Origin: Haliclystus octoradiatus
Lineage: Eukaryota > Cnidaria > Staurozoa > Stauromedusae > Haliclystidae
DNA length: 64,000 nt
NCBI GenBank assembly: GCA_916610825.1
Contig: OU744446.1
Span: forward strand, 30,456,445-30,520,444
Reading direction: 5' to 3'
Positions within the stretch are counted from its first letter, which is position 1. Every line of letters starts with the position of its first letter. Of the stretch, positions 42,973 to 55,011 are shown one piece after another. Under the pieces are notes generated by a model, which searched no databases, was not told the DNA's origin, and worked only from the letters and a program-made list of their open reading frames with translations. The position numbers and the translations under genes are program-made.

Positions 42973-43698
42973 AGTGGACTGTCAGACCTCTCAAATAATG
43001 CAGTAATATTCAGTAAATCAAAGGATCAATACGAGACAGCCTTAAAGTCAAGCGGACACAAAAGTAACCTTACTTACGCACGCACCACGAACACCTAACA
43101 GGGGTAAAAAGAACAGAAGAAGGCAAGGTAATATGGTTCAACCCACCCTATACAGTAACAAAAGTGTAAAGACTAAGATCGGAAAAATACTTTTAAAACT
43201 AATCAAGAAACACTTTCCAAAAATGCATTCCTTCCGCAAAATATTCAACCTCAACACACTAAAAATCAGCTACAGCTGTACAAAAAACATGAAGACGATA
43301 ATAAAAAGCCACAACAACAAATAATTAATAACCAACAGCAAGAAAACACCCAACGCGACCAACTATGCAACTGCCGAAAAAAGGAATTATGCCCAATGAA
43401 TAATAACTGCCTCAAGAAGAGAATTGTGTATAATGCCACAGTTACAAAGAATGAAGACCAAGAGGGGCAAAACTACATCGGCCTAACTGAAAACACGTTC
43501 AAGACATGCTATAATCAAAACGTGCACTCATTCAGAAATACAAAAGGCATCAACTCTACAGAACTCTCGAAGTATATATGGCACTTAGCAAACAAAGAAG
43601 AATACAACATCAAATGGTCAATACTCTCAACTGCCAAGACATACAGCAACAAAACAATAGCATTGTATTTATCAATTTCTCACCCATTCTCCAAATAA
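42973..43698 (+). mobile_element. Penelope-like retroelement remnant (RT C-terminus and GIY-YIG endonuclease)
   Basis: Pieces in different frames match the C-terminal part of a Penelope-like element. SGLSDLSNNAVIFSKSK and [17 protein letters not shown] come first (42973-43095, ended by TAA). Then comes the IWFNPPY region, [18 protein letters not shown], and [12 protein letters not shown] with MKTIIKSHN (to 43324). Finally come CNCRKKELCPMNNNCL and the GIY-YIG-like NYIGLTENTFKTCY ... TELSKYIWHLANK (to 43698). At least two frameshifts or stops are seen, the endonuclease Arg expected in KT(R)Y is Cys, and the usual C-terminal Cys motif is lost. The upstream reverse transcriptase core is missing. 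This is a dead fragment; its presence supports a Penelope-like origin for the nearby hammerhead repeats. Confidence 0.8.
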
Positions 43699-44335
43699 TT
43701 TGCTAACATTGGACAATTTTCTCTTTTCCACCATCTTTTTTCAATTGGGGGATGGGTAATTTTGAAACAGCGGAGAACTAAAAGCAGTCACACCTCTGCA
43801 ACCTTCTCGAATACAGCTGTTCTCATTTGCCTCTGTAAACTTTTTTGGCGCTACAAGCTAAAAAAGCATTTGTGCTACATCTGTGATTTTTTGAATGAAC
43901 AAAATTCGTAAGTTTACAGGATGCACGTGATCTGGACACTAAGAATCACATGTCCCATCCATATATTACAGATTCACTTAGAAGTTATACCTACTTTTAA
44001 CTCTACTATATGGTTTCACAAACGTAAAAATAATGATAAAAGCGGACAATATAAGCAACGAGCCCGGCAACGATTGGTGTTACATTTGAATATAGATCAA
44101 GGCAATGTTCATCTATAATTTTCTTGGCATATGACATATACGATATTCCAGATGCAACACACCTTTCCTATTCAATTCTGTATTTTAAAAGAGCGATCTT
44201 TTAACAGATTTTTCCAGCCGATTTTGTTGAACGTGAAATAAGTTAACTGAGAAGAGTCTCAATAAATTATATGACGTATTAAAATCGTTTGATAAAAATT
44301 AGGTAATCATTATAGTCTCCTGAAAGGCCCCTAAT
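43699..44335. other. Intergenic between two retroelement remnants, nothing recognised
   Basis: Possible decayed 3' part of the Penelope-like element. No hammerhead core or ORF was found. Confidence 0.35.
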
Positions 44336-46330
44336 TAAATACGCTAAAAGCATTTCCCATCTGCTATTTCCCGATTGCCACGAATAGTCTCTGCCACAGG
44401 AAGACCCTTGAACGTGGCTGTTTTCTTAATGATAAGTTTTTCAACTTTATTGTTAAAATGCTTGCCATATTCCCCAAAAGCTCATGTAGTCTCGGCTGCA
44501 ATTGGTTGAGATGTATAATTGCATTTCATTACGTGGGAAACTAGTTTTGCTAAATTGCTTCTGCAATGTTGGCTGCTGCACCAGCTTTGATTGTTGATTG
44601 GCTGATGTTCGATGTTGCATATGAATCTCAAGGTATCTGTGTTAGGCCATCTGGTATTTTTCCGTCTTCTAGACTGAGGCCTGGAGAGTCTAAAAGGGAT
44701 GGGGGTATTTACTGTATTTGCACTGTGTAAGATTGAGTTAACTTCAGAATGTTAGGACCGTATTCCAGCTGATTTCTTACAGGAAAGGCCATGATATCCA
44801 TCCGGTGCTACATTTCTTCGACAAGTTTCACTCCGAGGCGAAATCTCACCGCTATTCGAAGATGCTGATTTGTGAGGAATAGCCCCATTGGCTTGAAGGG
44901 CTACAAGCCACGCTCCCGATTCCTTAGATGTTGCGTCTGGGATGCGAGCATGAGTTTCTCTTAATATTCTATTAGCTAGGATCTCATCAAATGTCTTTTT
45001 TTTGTGTCTCCGGCATATCCCATATCCTTTGTTGTTTTGATGATGATGGGGGTTTTGAATTGGAGATTGTTTCTTGGAAGCTGGTATAGCAGCTTTTTAC
45101 TACTGTATAGGAGTTATTGAATTTACCAGGGATTATGTCCCAGGCAAAAGCCTGTGATGCAATTGATACTGCAGATCGAACTTCAATCCCTCCACGTTTT
45201 ATTGGTAATGTTAGCCTGTCGCTATGCTTCATCATCGATCTGTACGTTCAGTATGTCTTCCAGGGCACTTTTTTGATGCCCTTCTTTTAGTTTTGAAGAA
45301 TTCCAGCATGGGCTTGATCTGAGTATATGGAGTATTTTGTGTGTTGAGAAGCAGTGTTGTAGGAGGTAGAGGGAGTGACGGGCATCCATAATATGTAGTA
45401 TGTCTGCCATCCGCTGCAGCTCTTCACATTTTGACTTTTGACATTGGAACTTTGACGTTTGACATTTCTTATTATGCTATCTAAACCATTATTTCCTACT
45501 GACAACTGTAAGCCTCTATTATCGTTTGTTGGAAATTCATATGATTGATTAGTATTAGAGAATCTGCATAGGATAGCACTTCACATTTCCCTTTTTTAAA
45601 CCTATACGTATTTGCATCATTCTTCTAGTGTTTTGAAGTATGTTCATACTGTTGTAGAGTCACCTGCTATTGTTCCATTATCCAGAAATCAGACATTCAA
45701 TGTGCGTTGTAGTTGGTCGATAATGGGTTGGGGAGAAATGCTAAATCCAAGGGCCCTAGAGGGTCGCCTTATTGAACTCCTTCTATTGAATTGAGGCGTA
45801 TAAGATTGGTATACATAGTTCTATATCTGAGGAAAATGCTTCTTTGTTGTGGAAGGACATCATCCATTCTGATGCTGCTGAACGAATTTTTTAAAGTCCA
45901 TTTTAATCACTATATATGGCATTTTCAACCAGATTGTGAGTCATTGTGTTGTGAGAGATTGTGTTCCAACTCCCAACTGATGGGGGTGTAGTTTCTAACT
46001 TGATTTTTTTTGCATCGTTGAGCTAGGGTTTTTGAAACTATACAGATCATCATCCAATTTGTTGAACGCTGCTAGTCATGCTCTAGAGACTGTAGTACGT
46101 ATATAGGTTTCTGTGATATATGGTTAGCCCCGTGGTTAGCCATTGAAGCTAACGATGTATGTAACTCCCGGGAAGTAACTTTGTGTATGCCGTGTTCTAC
46201 AAACGTACATACCATATTTTTAAGCTTTAAACCGTCAAGGCCATCCACAGAGCCTTCTGGAAAGCTGTCGATCGATATTATAGTTTCTTCTGGAGTTATT
46301 GCTGTATATCTACTTGAGCTATAGGAAATT
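44336..46330 (-). pseudogene. Non-LTR retrotransposon (LINE) reverse-transcriptase pseudogene, 5'-truncated
   Basis: On the minus strand, pieces in shifting frames follow the order of a LINE ORF2 C-terminal half. ITPEETIISIDSFPEGSVDG then LDGL lies near 46.25 kb, and EGVQ(stop)GDPLGP near 45.76 kb. The catalytic-loop remnant FLDNGT then IAGDS lies near 45.68 kb, where FLDDGT is expected. LHILRSSPCW lies near 45.32 kb and LPIKRGGIEVRSAVSIASQA near 45.2 kb. ESGAWLVALQANGAIP lies near 44.9 kb, LRIAVRFRLG near 44.85 kb, and GYHGLSCKKSAG near 44.8 kb. A C-terminal FLWQRLFVAIGK remnant sits near 44.38 kb. Many stops and frameshifts and a YxDD-type Asp-to-Asn change show it is dead. The clade is not assigned. 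The N-terminal endonuclease is absent. Confidence 0.78.
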
Positions 46331-48835
46331 TTGCTTGTAGAATTTGAAGAAATATGTAATATATGTAGAAAATTTAGTTACCAAATTTCTTAAATAATGT
46401 AAAGGTCTTATTGATATTACAAAAATCCAGTTGGATGTTTATTGTTATTAAGTTGAAGGTTATCGATTTTACCAATATATCCTCCTATACGTATATTAGC
46501 CTTTGTTTTGCCCAATGAGTTGACTTCTAACGTATTTATGTTGAAATTAATTCTAGCTTTCAATCCGTATATTTATAGTTAGGCCTACATCGCTATTTTG
46601 ATTTTCATTAATAAAGAAAATAAATAGAAATTATATTTTCTATGACAGTAATTTTAATCTGATTTGAAGAGAATGTCATTTACACTATTAAATTTAACTT
46701 TGGCTTTATACATATTAATTTAGCTACTTTTTCTTTATTTTGATCGATTTCGGAATGAATCTTAATATAAATAGCAAATTATCATTTACCCTGAATTGGT
46801 TGCAAGTTTACAATTTACAATGAAATGTGCAAGCATGCTTCGCCTTTATGATGTTGATGTTGGTAGAGCGCGTATTTACGCATGCTCTATGCTTCTAGAC
46901 ATGGTCTTGGCTCCGGTTTGTATTCTTAGTGTGTGTGCATAGTTTATAGATACAAACTATATGGTGTCACTTGTGTGTGAGATATAATTCTTAACTTTGT
47001 AATGGCGCTTCTGAACCTTGAGAATTTGTTAAAAAGAGTTAAACTTAAGGCTGTAATTCGAACTTCATTAATAATCTTTTATAATATACACAATTCTTTT
47101 ATATAAGAAACTAGTATTGGAAGTCTTGAAACTTTCTAAGAATTTCGTAATTCAATAGATAACATAGGCATTTCTATCGATTAAATCATAAATTGGCCAT
47201 ACCCATTAAGACTCAACAAAACTTATCTCTATTTCTGACGATTTTAATCTTCTATCTGCTCAATACTGAATACTTAGAAAAATGCCTGAACATTTAACCA
47301 CCCTTGCCACAATTTTACCGCAGACGTCCCATCACCAAGAAAAAGTCTTCGTGAATTCATTCAATGGCCAAAGATTGTTTTGCATGCAAACGAGGCTTGA
47401 TACTTACCGACCCTAAACGATGTTCACTACTTAATGCACACACACGTCTAGCCTTTGATAAATGCATGTTTAGTTACTCTAACTTCATATAGTACATATT
47501 TTGAATGTAATTACTCTGTAATTGCTCCTTTGTGAGCTTCACAACTCAAACTAGCTCGTGTCACAGACAAACACATTTCACAACCGTTAGGAATGAAGAT
47601 CGATTTATTTGAAATATGAAATATTGGTCTAAAAGTTGAATGGAATATGAAATATTTGAATATTTTCATGATAAACTATGAAATATGTTCAATTTTGACA
47701 ACGTGTTCCTATTATTGAATTGAATTGTTGAATTTTAAATTATGAAAAATGGTCATTTCAAATTTAAAATATTTATCAATTTTCGGAATGAAATCTGAAA
47801 TATTTAGTAAACATTTGACTTTTTATGAAATACCTGGACCCCCTCCCCCTATAAGCGGACTCTTGATAAACGTGAATAAACATTTTGGTCTTAGAAATCA
47901 GACTACGAATATTTGCGCCTGCATACTATATATAATCACGTCAGATCAGCGATAAATCAAAAAACCCAAAGAACGATCGATCAATAATTATGAAAATTAG
48001 AGTATTTCCCTATATATAACATGTAAAACTGTAATGATCTCTTTATCAATTGCCCTTGAAAATGATATAAGATTATACCTGTGTTTTTATGATATGATAT
48101 TATATTATATTTTAAAGTATATTATAAGCCTATTGTATATCATATATTCAATGGATTTCGATGTTAAGGCAAGGGGATTTAAAAGTTGGTTTGATGGACC
48201 ACTAATTACAAAGTATAAATCAATAATCTTACTTTATTTCACACACCTTTCAACTTTTATAGAGTCAGATCATGGTCAGAGGGCACCGCGATGAATGATG
48301 AATAATCAACTCAACATCTCTGTTAGATTGAATAGAGAATAAGGGCGTATCAAGTTGGCAGAAAAATTAAAAACAAAATTAATTATTTTCTTTTAAATTT
48401 CCACCCCCACATTTTGGCATTCTTCACAGAATTATTATCAGGCATACCGATCAGCATGAGTGTTGTTCATTTCATATAGAATCATAAAAGGCTATCATTT
48501 ATTCTTACATCAATCACACAATCCCGCATGCCGTATACACTTTAAATTTATGTTCATACAACTCCCGATAAGAAACTCTAAATACAAGACATATATCAGC
48601 ACCAGACAGTTTATGCTACTGTATATCATATTTGGAGCTAATTTGGTTAATATTGTACTGTACAATAGAAAACAATGGTCTGTTAGACGAATTAAATATG
48701 TAATAATGTACCTCCATAGAATGGTACATTGTTAACGTACAACAATTACATGGTAATATTAACATTCAAAAGAATACCTACATGGCGCAAATCTATAACC
48801 TGTGATACCCATAGAAAGAATCACCCAATCATTTG
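46331..48835. other. Gene-poor; degenerate GAAATATGAAATATT-type repeat at 47.6-47.8 kb
   Basis: Variants of GAAATATGAAATATTTG recur several times between about 47610 and 47815. Nothing else was recognised. Confidence 0.4.
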
Positions 48836-49090
48836 GACACTTTGACCATCAGATATTTATTGGAAATAGTCTGTAATTATTCAACATGATATACAAATAT
48901 TTTAAAATGTGCAGGGAACTAGTTCCAGGCTTATTGTTAGAACTGTGATACAAATAAAAATAGCCTGGAGCTAGTTCCGTCTGTTCCGTTATACATTTTG
49001 AAATGATTTGTTGACTCTAATTTGTTAAAAGAATATCATGTTGAATAATTACAGGCTATTTCCAATAACTATCTGATTGTCAAAGTGTTC
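48836..49090. repeat. Foldback/MITE element with ~60-bp terminal inverted repeats
   Basis: The left arm from 48836 (GACACTTTGACCATCAGATA ...) and right arm ending 49090 are inverse copies over about 58 bases, including TATTCAACATGATAT. An inner pair, GGGAACTAGTTCCAGGC and GCCTGGAGCTAGTTCC, continues the fold toward a short loop. It is about 255 bp and non-coding. Confidence 0.78.
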
Positions 49091-50121
49091 AGGTTATTGT
49101 TGATGTTTTCTAGGGGATTATTAAATTGTAGATTTGTGGCTACATGTTACGTTAACGTAAAACTAATTGAGCATCGCCCGATGCCTCTCTTTCGAATAAT
49201 TAAAACTCCGTCTGAAGCTGCTTGCTATTATTTACAGGAGGTACCTCTGATAACAGCATTAGCATCATATACATATCATATACATACAGTTACACTGTAT
49301 CCATGGTTTCAACTACAAAATCTTTCGTATTTCAAAAGACCTAACTTAAGCCACATACCCCTATACTCCACTTTACCAACGGCCGTTTGGTATAACAGCT
49401 GAATAGATGTAGAGTAGTGGAATAGTGGGCCTTGTGGAGCTATTCTAACGCCATGCATTTTGACTGTCTCTATGGCACTTTTTGACAGATTGTAATGATA
49501 TTAACTATCAGTTTGTTGCCATGATTAAAACGATTGTTATTACAGAAAAGCTAAACTATAAATTTATTATTAGCCGAGAAAAGGTACGGCGTTTTCCCCA
49601 GTCGGGTTATATAACAACATGCATGCAAACATTTTATACATTTAATCATTATTTCATTCCGCATTCACAATAACCCTTTCTTCTTAATCACTATATTCCC
49701 GTAATTGTTTATCATGATAATTATTTATTCAGCCAACCTGATCCCAGCTGTCTCTTATGCATACATGATATAGGGTTTATGGATGTTATAAAAAACGGTA
49801 TGGAGGAATATAATAATTTATTTACAAACGTCACCCCAAAAAAGTCTTTTCAACGCGTCAAAACATTTAGTATGATTTTTAGGTAGGAAAAGCCTGGAAA
49901 ATGCCATATTATCTCGCCTTGTACCGTACTCACTCATAAACTTCACATTGGAAGAGGTCGATATACTTAATTATCACCCTCATTCCAAAAAGTTACAATA
50001 AGGATGAATTATTGAGGCTTGAATTTAACCTGCATCTATACACATCCTTTCAACACGAAACGAACGACAGCTATAGGGTGTACGGAGCGAATTTCAGAAG
50101 TAAAAGGTAAAGGGATTAAAT
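49091..50121. other. Intergenic, nothing recognised
   Basis: Short open frames only; none shows a domain. Confidence 0.35.
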
Positions 50122-50190
50122 GGATTGGTAGCGGAGAGGGAGCCCACTGCCCCACTCAGTCTCATTGGTTCAAATTCCACAGCTGGGATG
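50122..50190 (+). repeat. Possible tRNA-derived SINE head
   Basis: There is an A-box-like TAGCGGAGAGG (50129-50139) and a B-box-like GGTTCAAATTCC (50167-50178, one base longer than the consensus). The spacing suits a tRNA, but the stems do not close well. A weak call. Confidence 0.35.
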
Positions 50191-52356
50191 TGCGGAGTTA
50201 AAACTTCAATAATATAAACCCGGGTCTAAACCAGTAAAAATGCTTGTTGTATGTTGAAAACCGCCATAGAAAAGCTTCTATCTTCAAAGTTGTAAAGATG
50301 CATCAACAATAGAGTAATCATTTCTTCTGTAAAATTAACTGAAATTATAACGGGAGTCAGAACCTTGAGGCTCTGCCGCTCTGCAGTCTGCAACCAAAAA
50401 AATCGTATCACGACCGTTATAGATTTGCCAGTGATTTCTTATGAAAATCAAGGCTGGTTATATCCTGGGCTTAATCCAGTCCTGGTCCTGTTGAAATAAT
50501 ATGGGTCCTCCTGCCCATGCAGCGTATATCCAGAGTTGGAATTTGATCTTGTTATAATTCAGTTGTTTGTTTTTACAGTGTTGTTAACAGGAAATATCAG
50601 CAGACACACCCATTTTAAAAAGCAGGCATTGAAAAGAGACTTATTTCTAGAGGCTATAGCCTCACTTGCTTTCAATCAATCTCGTAGTCAAAAATATCTA
50701 ATCAGAATAGTTCGTGAGTTTCCATAAATCTAAAACATCAGATGAGCCGAAAACCGGTCAGAGTTGTGAAGCGGTCTTTCAGAAGTAGGATGATGTTGTC
50801 CCGCCTTTGACGTGTGTCTATTGAATGTGATTGTACAGGATGATAGAAATCATCCGTCGGTTCGGTTTGCATCTATAAACGGGTGGGTGGAGAACGTATT
50901 GTTGAAATTAAAAACTGTTGATTCTAATCAATTGATAACGGAGTAATTTTACAACATATAGAGACAATATTTTCAGATCTCAATAGGTCGTTAATATATA
51001 CATGACTTGATATAAGCGTGCTTCCTATAAACCTTTCAGCTTAAACGAACCGCCACTTCCTAATGAATACACAGTTGCTATCAAAGTAGTCACGAAGTTA
51101 AGATAGCTCTACAATTTACAAAGTACTAAGAGATCGCTACCCACTGAGAGATCAAAAATTGAAAAAAAAACCGTCCCGTGATGTTTTTAAGCTTTTGGTA
51201 CAAGTTCTGTTTCAAGAATTAGGGCAATTAGAATGAAGATTATAATTTAGTAATTATTAATAATATTTAGCTCATTGAAAGCTACGTTTATTTTGTCTTT
51301 ATTCATCTATGACCTCACTCTATACTCTCTCTCCTCGATCCTCTCTGGATGGCCTATAATACCTTACATGTTTGAGAAAAAAGTTGTTTCACTACAAAAT
51401 GTAAATGCAGTTAGCAGATCATGTATTTCATTAGATTTTTTGCGGGAATAAGAACTGTTTCAGTCAATTTTCTACCACAGTATGTACTCTTTGATTCGTA
51501 CATGGTTTAGTATGCCAACTCCCTGGCTGTTGTCTATATTGATCATAAAAAGATGACATCATCATTTATTCACTTTGTTATTCAGGGGAGGCCATGATAA
51601 TTAAGCCTAACTCTAGAATATCAATAAATGATTTCGCTGTAACCTCCATTAGAAACGGCATTCTATAGCATCTATTGACAACTGGTAAAAACCCCCGTAA
51701 TTATGCAATTTAGCGTACCACGGGTAGCGGGTACGTAGTCAAAGATTTGTACAGTGAATATATCGGGAGTATGCCTGGTGTAGTGCTTCAGACGAACCAG
51801 AATACACAAAACACAAGACGTAAATAGGTTAATATTAAATGGGGTTACAAGGACATATAATAAAGGCATTATGTTACACGTATAAGTGATTACAATTTCG
51901 ATCGTAGATGTGTTGTACAGTTGAAGATCGACTTTTACCGCTGTATTGGTTGTACGAGAATCAAGACCCTAACATTTCATTTTACGATCAAAACAAAAGA
52001 AAAGTTCAACACTTTTGAGAATCTTCCAAATTGAAAGCGTAAAACTACACAAGAACACGTAAAAGGCACCGTTAGTGTATAACCGATTGGTGGGTTTGGG
52101 GTTATTTTCCATTATAATGACTGTATACTAGATGTATGGAGGTGCACCCCCAGGAAACTGATAAAGTAATAGGTGGTATTCTGTATACAAATCTAGGTCA
52201 TGTGGGAGTACTTACATAGATTCACACCTTGTCGGCGGTTTTGTTAATAGTTTTAAACCCTCATCAACGTATATTCACTGTTTGTATTAACATCAATTTA
52301 TGAAATACATCGCTATTATATTACATCCTTCTGAACACACAAAATAAATGCTAGCT
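50191..52356. other. Intergenic, nothing recognised
   Basis: No supported feature in about 2.2 kb. Confidence 0.35.
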
Positions 52357-52450
52357 TGCGCGCAGACCTATATCTGTTTTTTTATGATTAGTAATATTAT
52401 TAGTCGTATATGACTACTAATCATCTAAAAAAGATTTGGGTCTGCGCACA
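52357..52450. repeat. Short palindromic element
   Basis: GCGCGCAGACC ... ATGATTAGTA at the left is the inverse of TACTAATCAT ... GGGTCTGCGC at the right (arms about 36 bases, about 20-base loop). Confidence 0.65.
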
Positions 52451-53636
52451 GGCTATTCTTTTACAAAATCTTCGGTATAGAGTATTGATACTAGAGTATC
52501 AGTGGAGTATTGATAGGGGCAGTCTCCCCTACGACATACTGTATAGTGTAACAACTCAGGCAACCCATAGTCCCACACATATTCTACAGGATTTAAGGCA
52601 GAAGAATATTAATCAGATTCACGGCTACCCGCTGAATGTCCTACACGACGTTCAGCCTTATATAATTGCAACTTCGGTGTAAAATGTTCACTCTTCTTGT
52701 TTGAACCATGTTTGAACAGATGGCATAGCAGAACCTTTATACCATGTTATAAATATCTGGAAATGTTAAAATGCAAACGCTGTACATAATAAGATCGAGG
52801 CGGCCAGTTAGAGTCAATTAGTACATCCAAAAACATTTGAATTGGCTTATTACATATCGACACAATGGCCTTTTTAACATTTTACATGCACTTTTCTTAT
52901 TTTCTGAACACACAAGCTGTAAAACATTTGAATAGACGTCAATGCAACCAGGATGGGGGAAGGGGGTTGTGTGAAAGTTGACAGCCTGTATTAAATGTAC
53001 AAAGCTTCCATTAGGGGGTCGAAAATTGAATGAAAAGTGATTGAGGTCAATAAATTGTGAATGGTCCCCCCTATCAACGGCATTAATATACTGTAAAATA
53101 TATATCAATTAAACAACGCAAATGACAATATTACTTAATTACATGCACTCCTGATTTTAAAATATCGTGCATTCGTGTTGGTGTTGTATCAAAATGAAAA
53201 TAAAAACGTGTCGTTTATAGATCAGTTTATAAACTCTCACGCTACATCATAGAGCTGTGATGTCTGTGATGTTTTGTTGTTACTGGTGACGGCATAGACC
53301 AGCCTGAGTTTTCATATTATTACATATTTTATCCAATTCATGCGTTTCACACAATTCATTTAGACTCATCAAATCGCTCAATTGTATGATTGTCAGTGAG
53401 TCATTGATGATAATATACCGCTATAAATGAGCTGTTTATTACCCCCTCGTTAATTACAGTAATTTAATTGTGTTTGTATTTAGCGAGATCATGTGTTTAC
53501 ACTTTTAAAAATATTTTTTGAGTCATGCTCTTAAAGCTACACTTCATATTTCGATATACAATAGAAGTCTATATATACGCAAAACATTAATCAATGTTCC
53601 GATAAATGATATTTTTTACTTTCCGCCATGAACTGA
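52451..53636. other. Far 5' flank of the Sp5 gene, nothing recognised
   Basis: AT-rich spacer. No coding feature. Confidence 0.35.
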
Positions 53637-53644
53637 GATCAAAG
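53637..53644 (-). promoter_or_regulatory. TCF/LEF-type motif (GATCAAAG)
   Basis: A perfect CTTTGATC on the minus strand, about 1.3 kb upstream of the Sp5 start. Sp5 genes are known direct Wnt/beta-catenin targets, so it is a candidate site; one 8-mer alone is weak evidence. Confidence 0.35.
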
Positions 53645-54963
53645 ACAAAGTAATTAAAAACGTATGCCATATAAAATAGAACTCGCCTTCTTTCTGTTGT
53701 CATAACAGATCAATCAATATTACAAAAGGAACCGGCATTTTCTACAATTTTATAGAATACAACAAAAACTGTACAATTTCCCCCCGATTTAATACATACT
53801 ACGTGTGTGACATGATTGTAATAGCGATGTATTTGTTTGAATCTCGGCAAAAATAAAACACTCAGATGAAGTCATCTCCTCAGATAATGATGTTGAGCTC
53901 ATAAGATAAAGTATTGTAGCTAGGACTACGATCGAAAAGAGCCGACTCTGCGGGCCTACACTAGCGCAATGAAAGATATCTCAGTTTGAGCAAGGAGGAG
54001 CGCTGTTTGCAAAGGTGGAGAAGGCCACGGAAATAGGCGGGAACAATAGCGGCAGCCTTTGAGTTGAAGGAGCACTGTTGAAAATATACAGTGGAATTTT
54101 CATTCTGGATTTTCGTTAATCCGTATTGCTGTCTCGTTCCTTTTCACTCGCTTTATCAATGATAGAAAGGGTCAGAGAATTATTTAGATGTGGTTTTTCT
54201 GTGAAGTTTGAAAGTGCTATTACGCCGGCTTTTTGAAGGGTGTGATCAGTCTATCACTGTTCATTGTCAACTATGATGTCTGAACGTAACACACTAGACA
54301 CAGGCAGTGACGCTTGGCAGGCAACAAGGCGGTGCGCTTTGCTGTCGCAAATTTGAGAACCTGTTTACCGGACGGGTGATAAGCCCTATTGTAATGTAAA
54401 TTAGGCGGCGCACTTCACAAGTACTTTCTATCGCCATCCTCTATGCGCAAATTGATGCTGTGGGCAGTTCAGCGGATATAAACAATAGAGCGATATATTG
54501 TTTGGCTATTATCTTGTTGATGTGTCAACACACGATTCCCGTTGCACGGCAAAAGCCAATCACCGGGCACTGTTGTCGGTGAAGTTCTTTGATCAGCCGC
54601 GTTAATTTCTTTCCCTCCCATCCATTCATAGTTTACCGCCCAAATCCCACCCATTTTATCTTGGTCACAATGCGATCCTATTAACGCGCGCCAAATCACA
54701 GCGAGAGGCGGGTCAACCTCCTCACATCAAGAACGCCGCCTACATGAACGATTGGCTTTCGGCCTGTTTGATGTCTGCGCTATTTTGGCGGCGTCGTTTC
54801 ATGTGTGCTAAAGCAGAAACAGCTGACGTTTATCCGAGTGGGAGGAGGCAGACTACGTTTGGTCGTATTGCCAGTTGGCAGCTAGTCTTGGACCGGACCG
54901 AACATACGTTATACGCTGCTAGCATTCTCTACTCTGAAGAAGGTTTATTACGAAAATTATATC
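53645..54963 (+). promoter_or_regulatory. Proximal promoter and 5' UTR region of Sp5
   Basis: The base composition rises in GC toward the gene (GGCGGGAAC, GGCGGCGCAC, CCGCCTACATG), unlike the surrounding AT-rich DNA, as is common at promoters. It contains a TATA-like GATATAAAC (about 54476), CCAAT in both orientations (about 54557 and 54748) and the TCF motif at 54587. The open frame that begins at 54744 overlaps the start of Sp5 in another frame and is probably not coding. Confidence 0.45.
54587..54594 (+). promoter_or_regulatory. TCF/LEF-type motif (CTTTGATC)
   Basis: A perfect motif 370 bases before the Sp5 ATG, followed by GCCGCG four bases after its first base pair block ends (AGCCGCG), close to the GCCGCC helper element used by C-clamp TCFs of invertebrates. 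Inference only. Confidence 0.4.
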
Positions 54964-55011
54964 ATGTCTCCCCCGACTGCTCAACATTGTCAAAGCTATT
55001 TAATGGCCTGT
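54964..55011 (+). CDS. Sp5: Sp5 coding exon 1 (inferred)
   Basis: A short first exon is typical of Sp5, and the phase-0 junction joins it to the SP box exon. The donor GTAAGT is strong. The 257-base intron runs 55012-55268. Confidence 0.7.

Noticed and set aside
50122-50190. Functional tRNA gene
   Set aside because: The boxes are present, but the B-box is one base too long and the acceptor stem does not pair.
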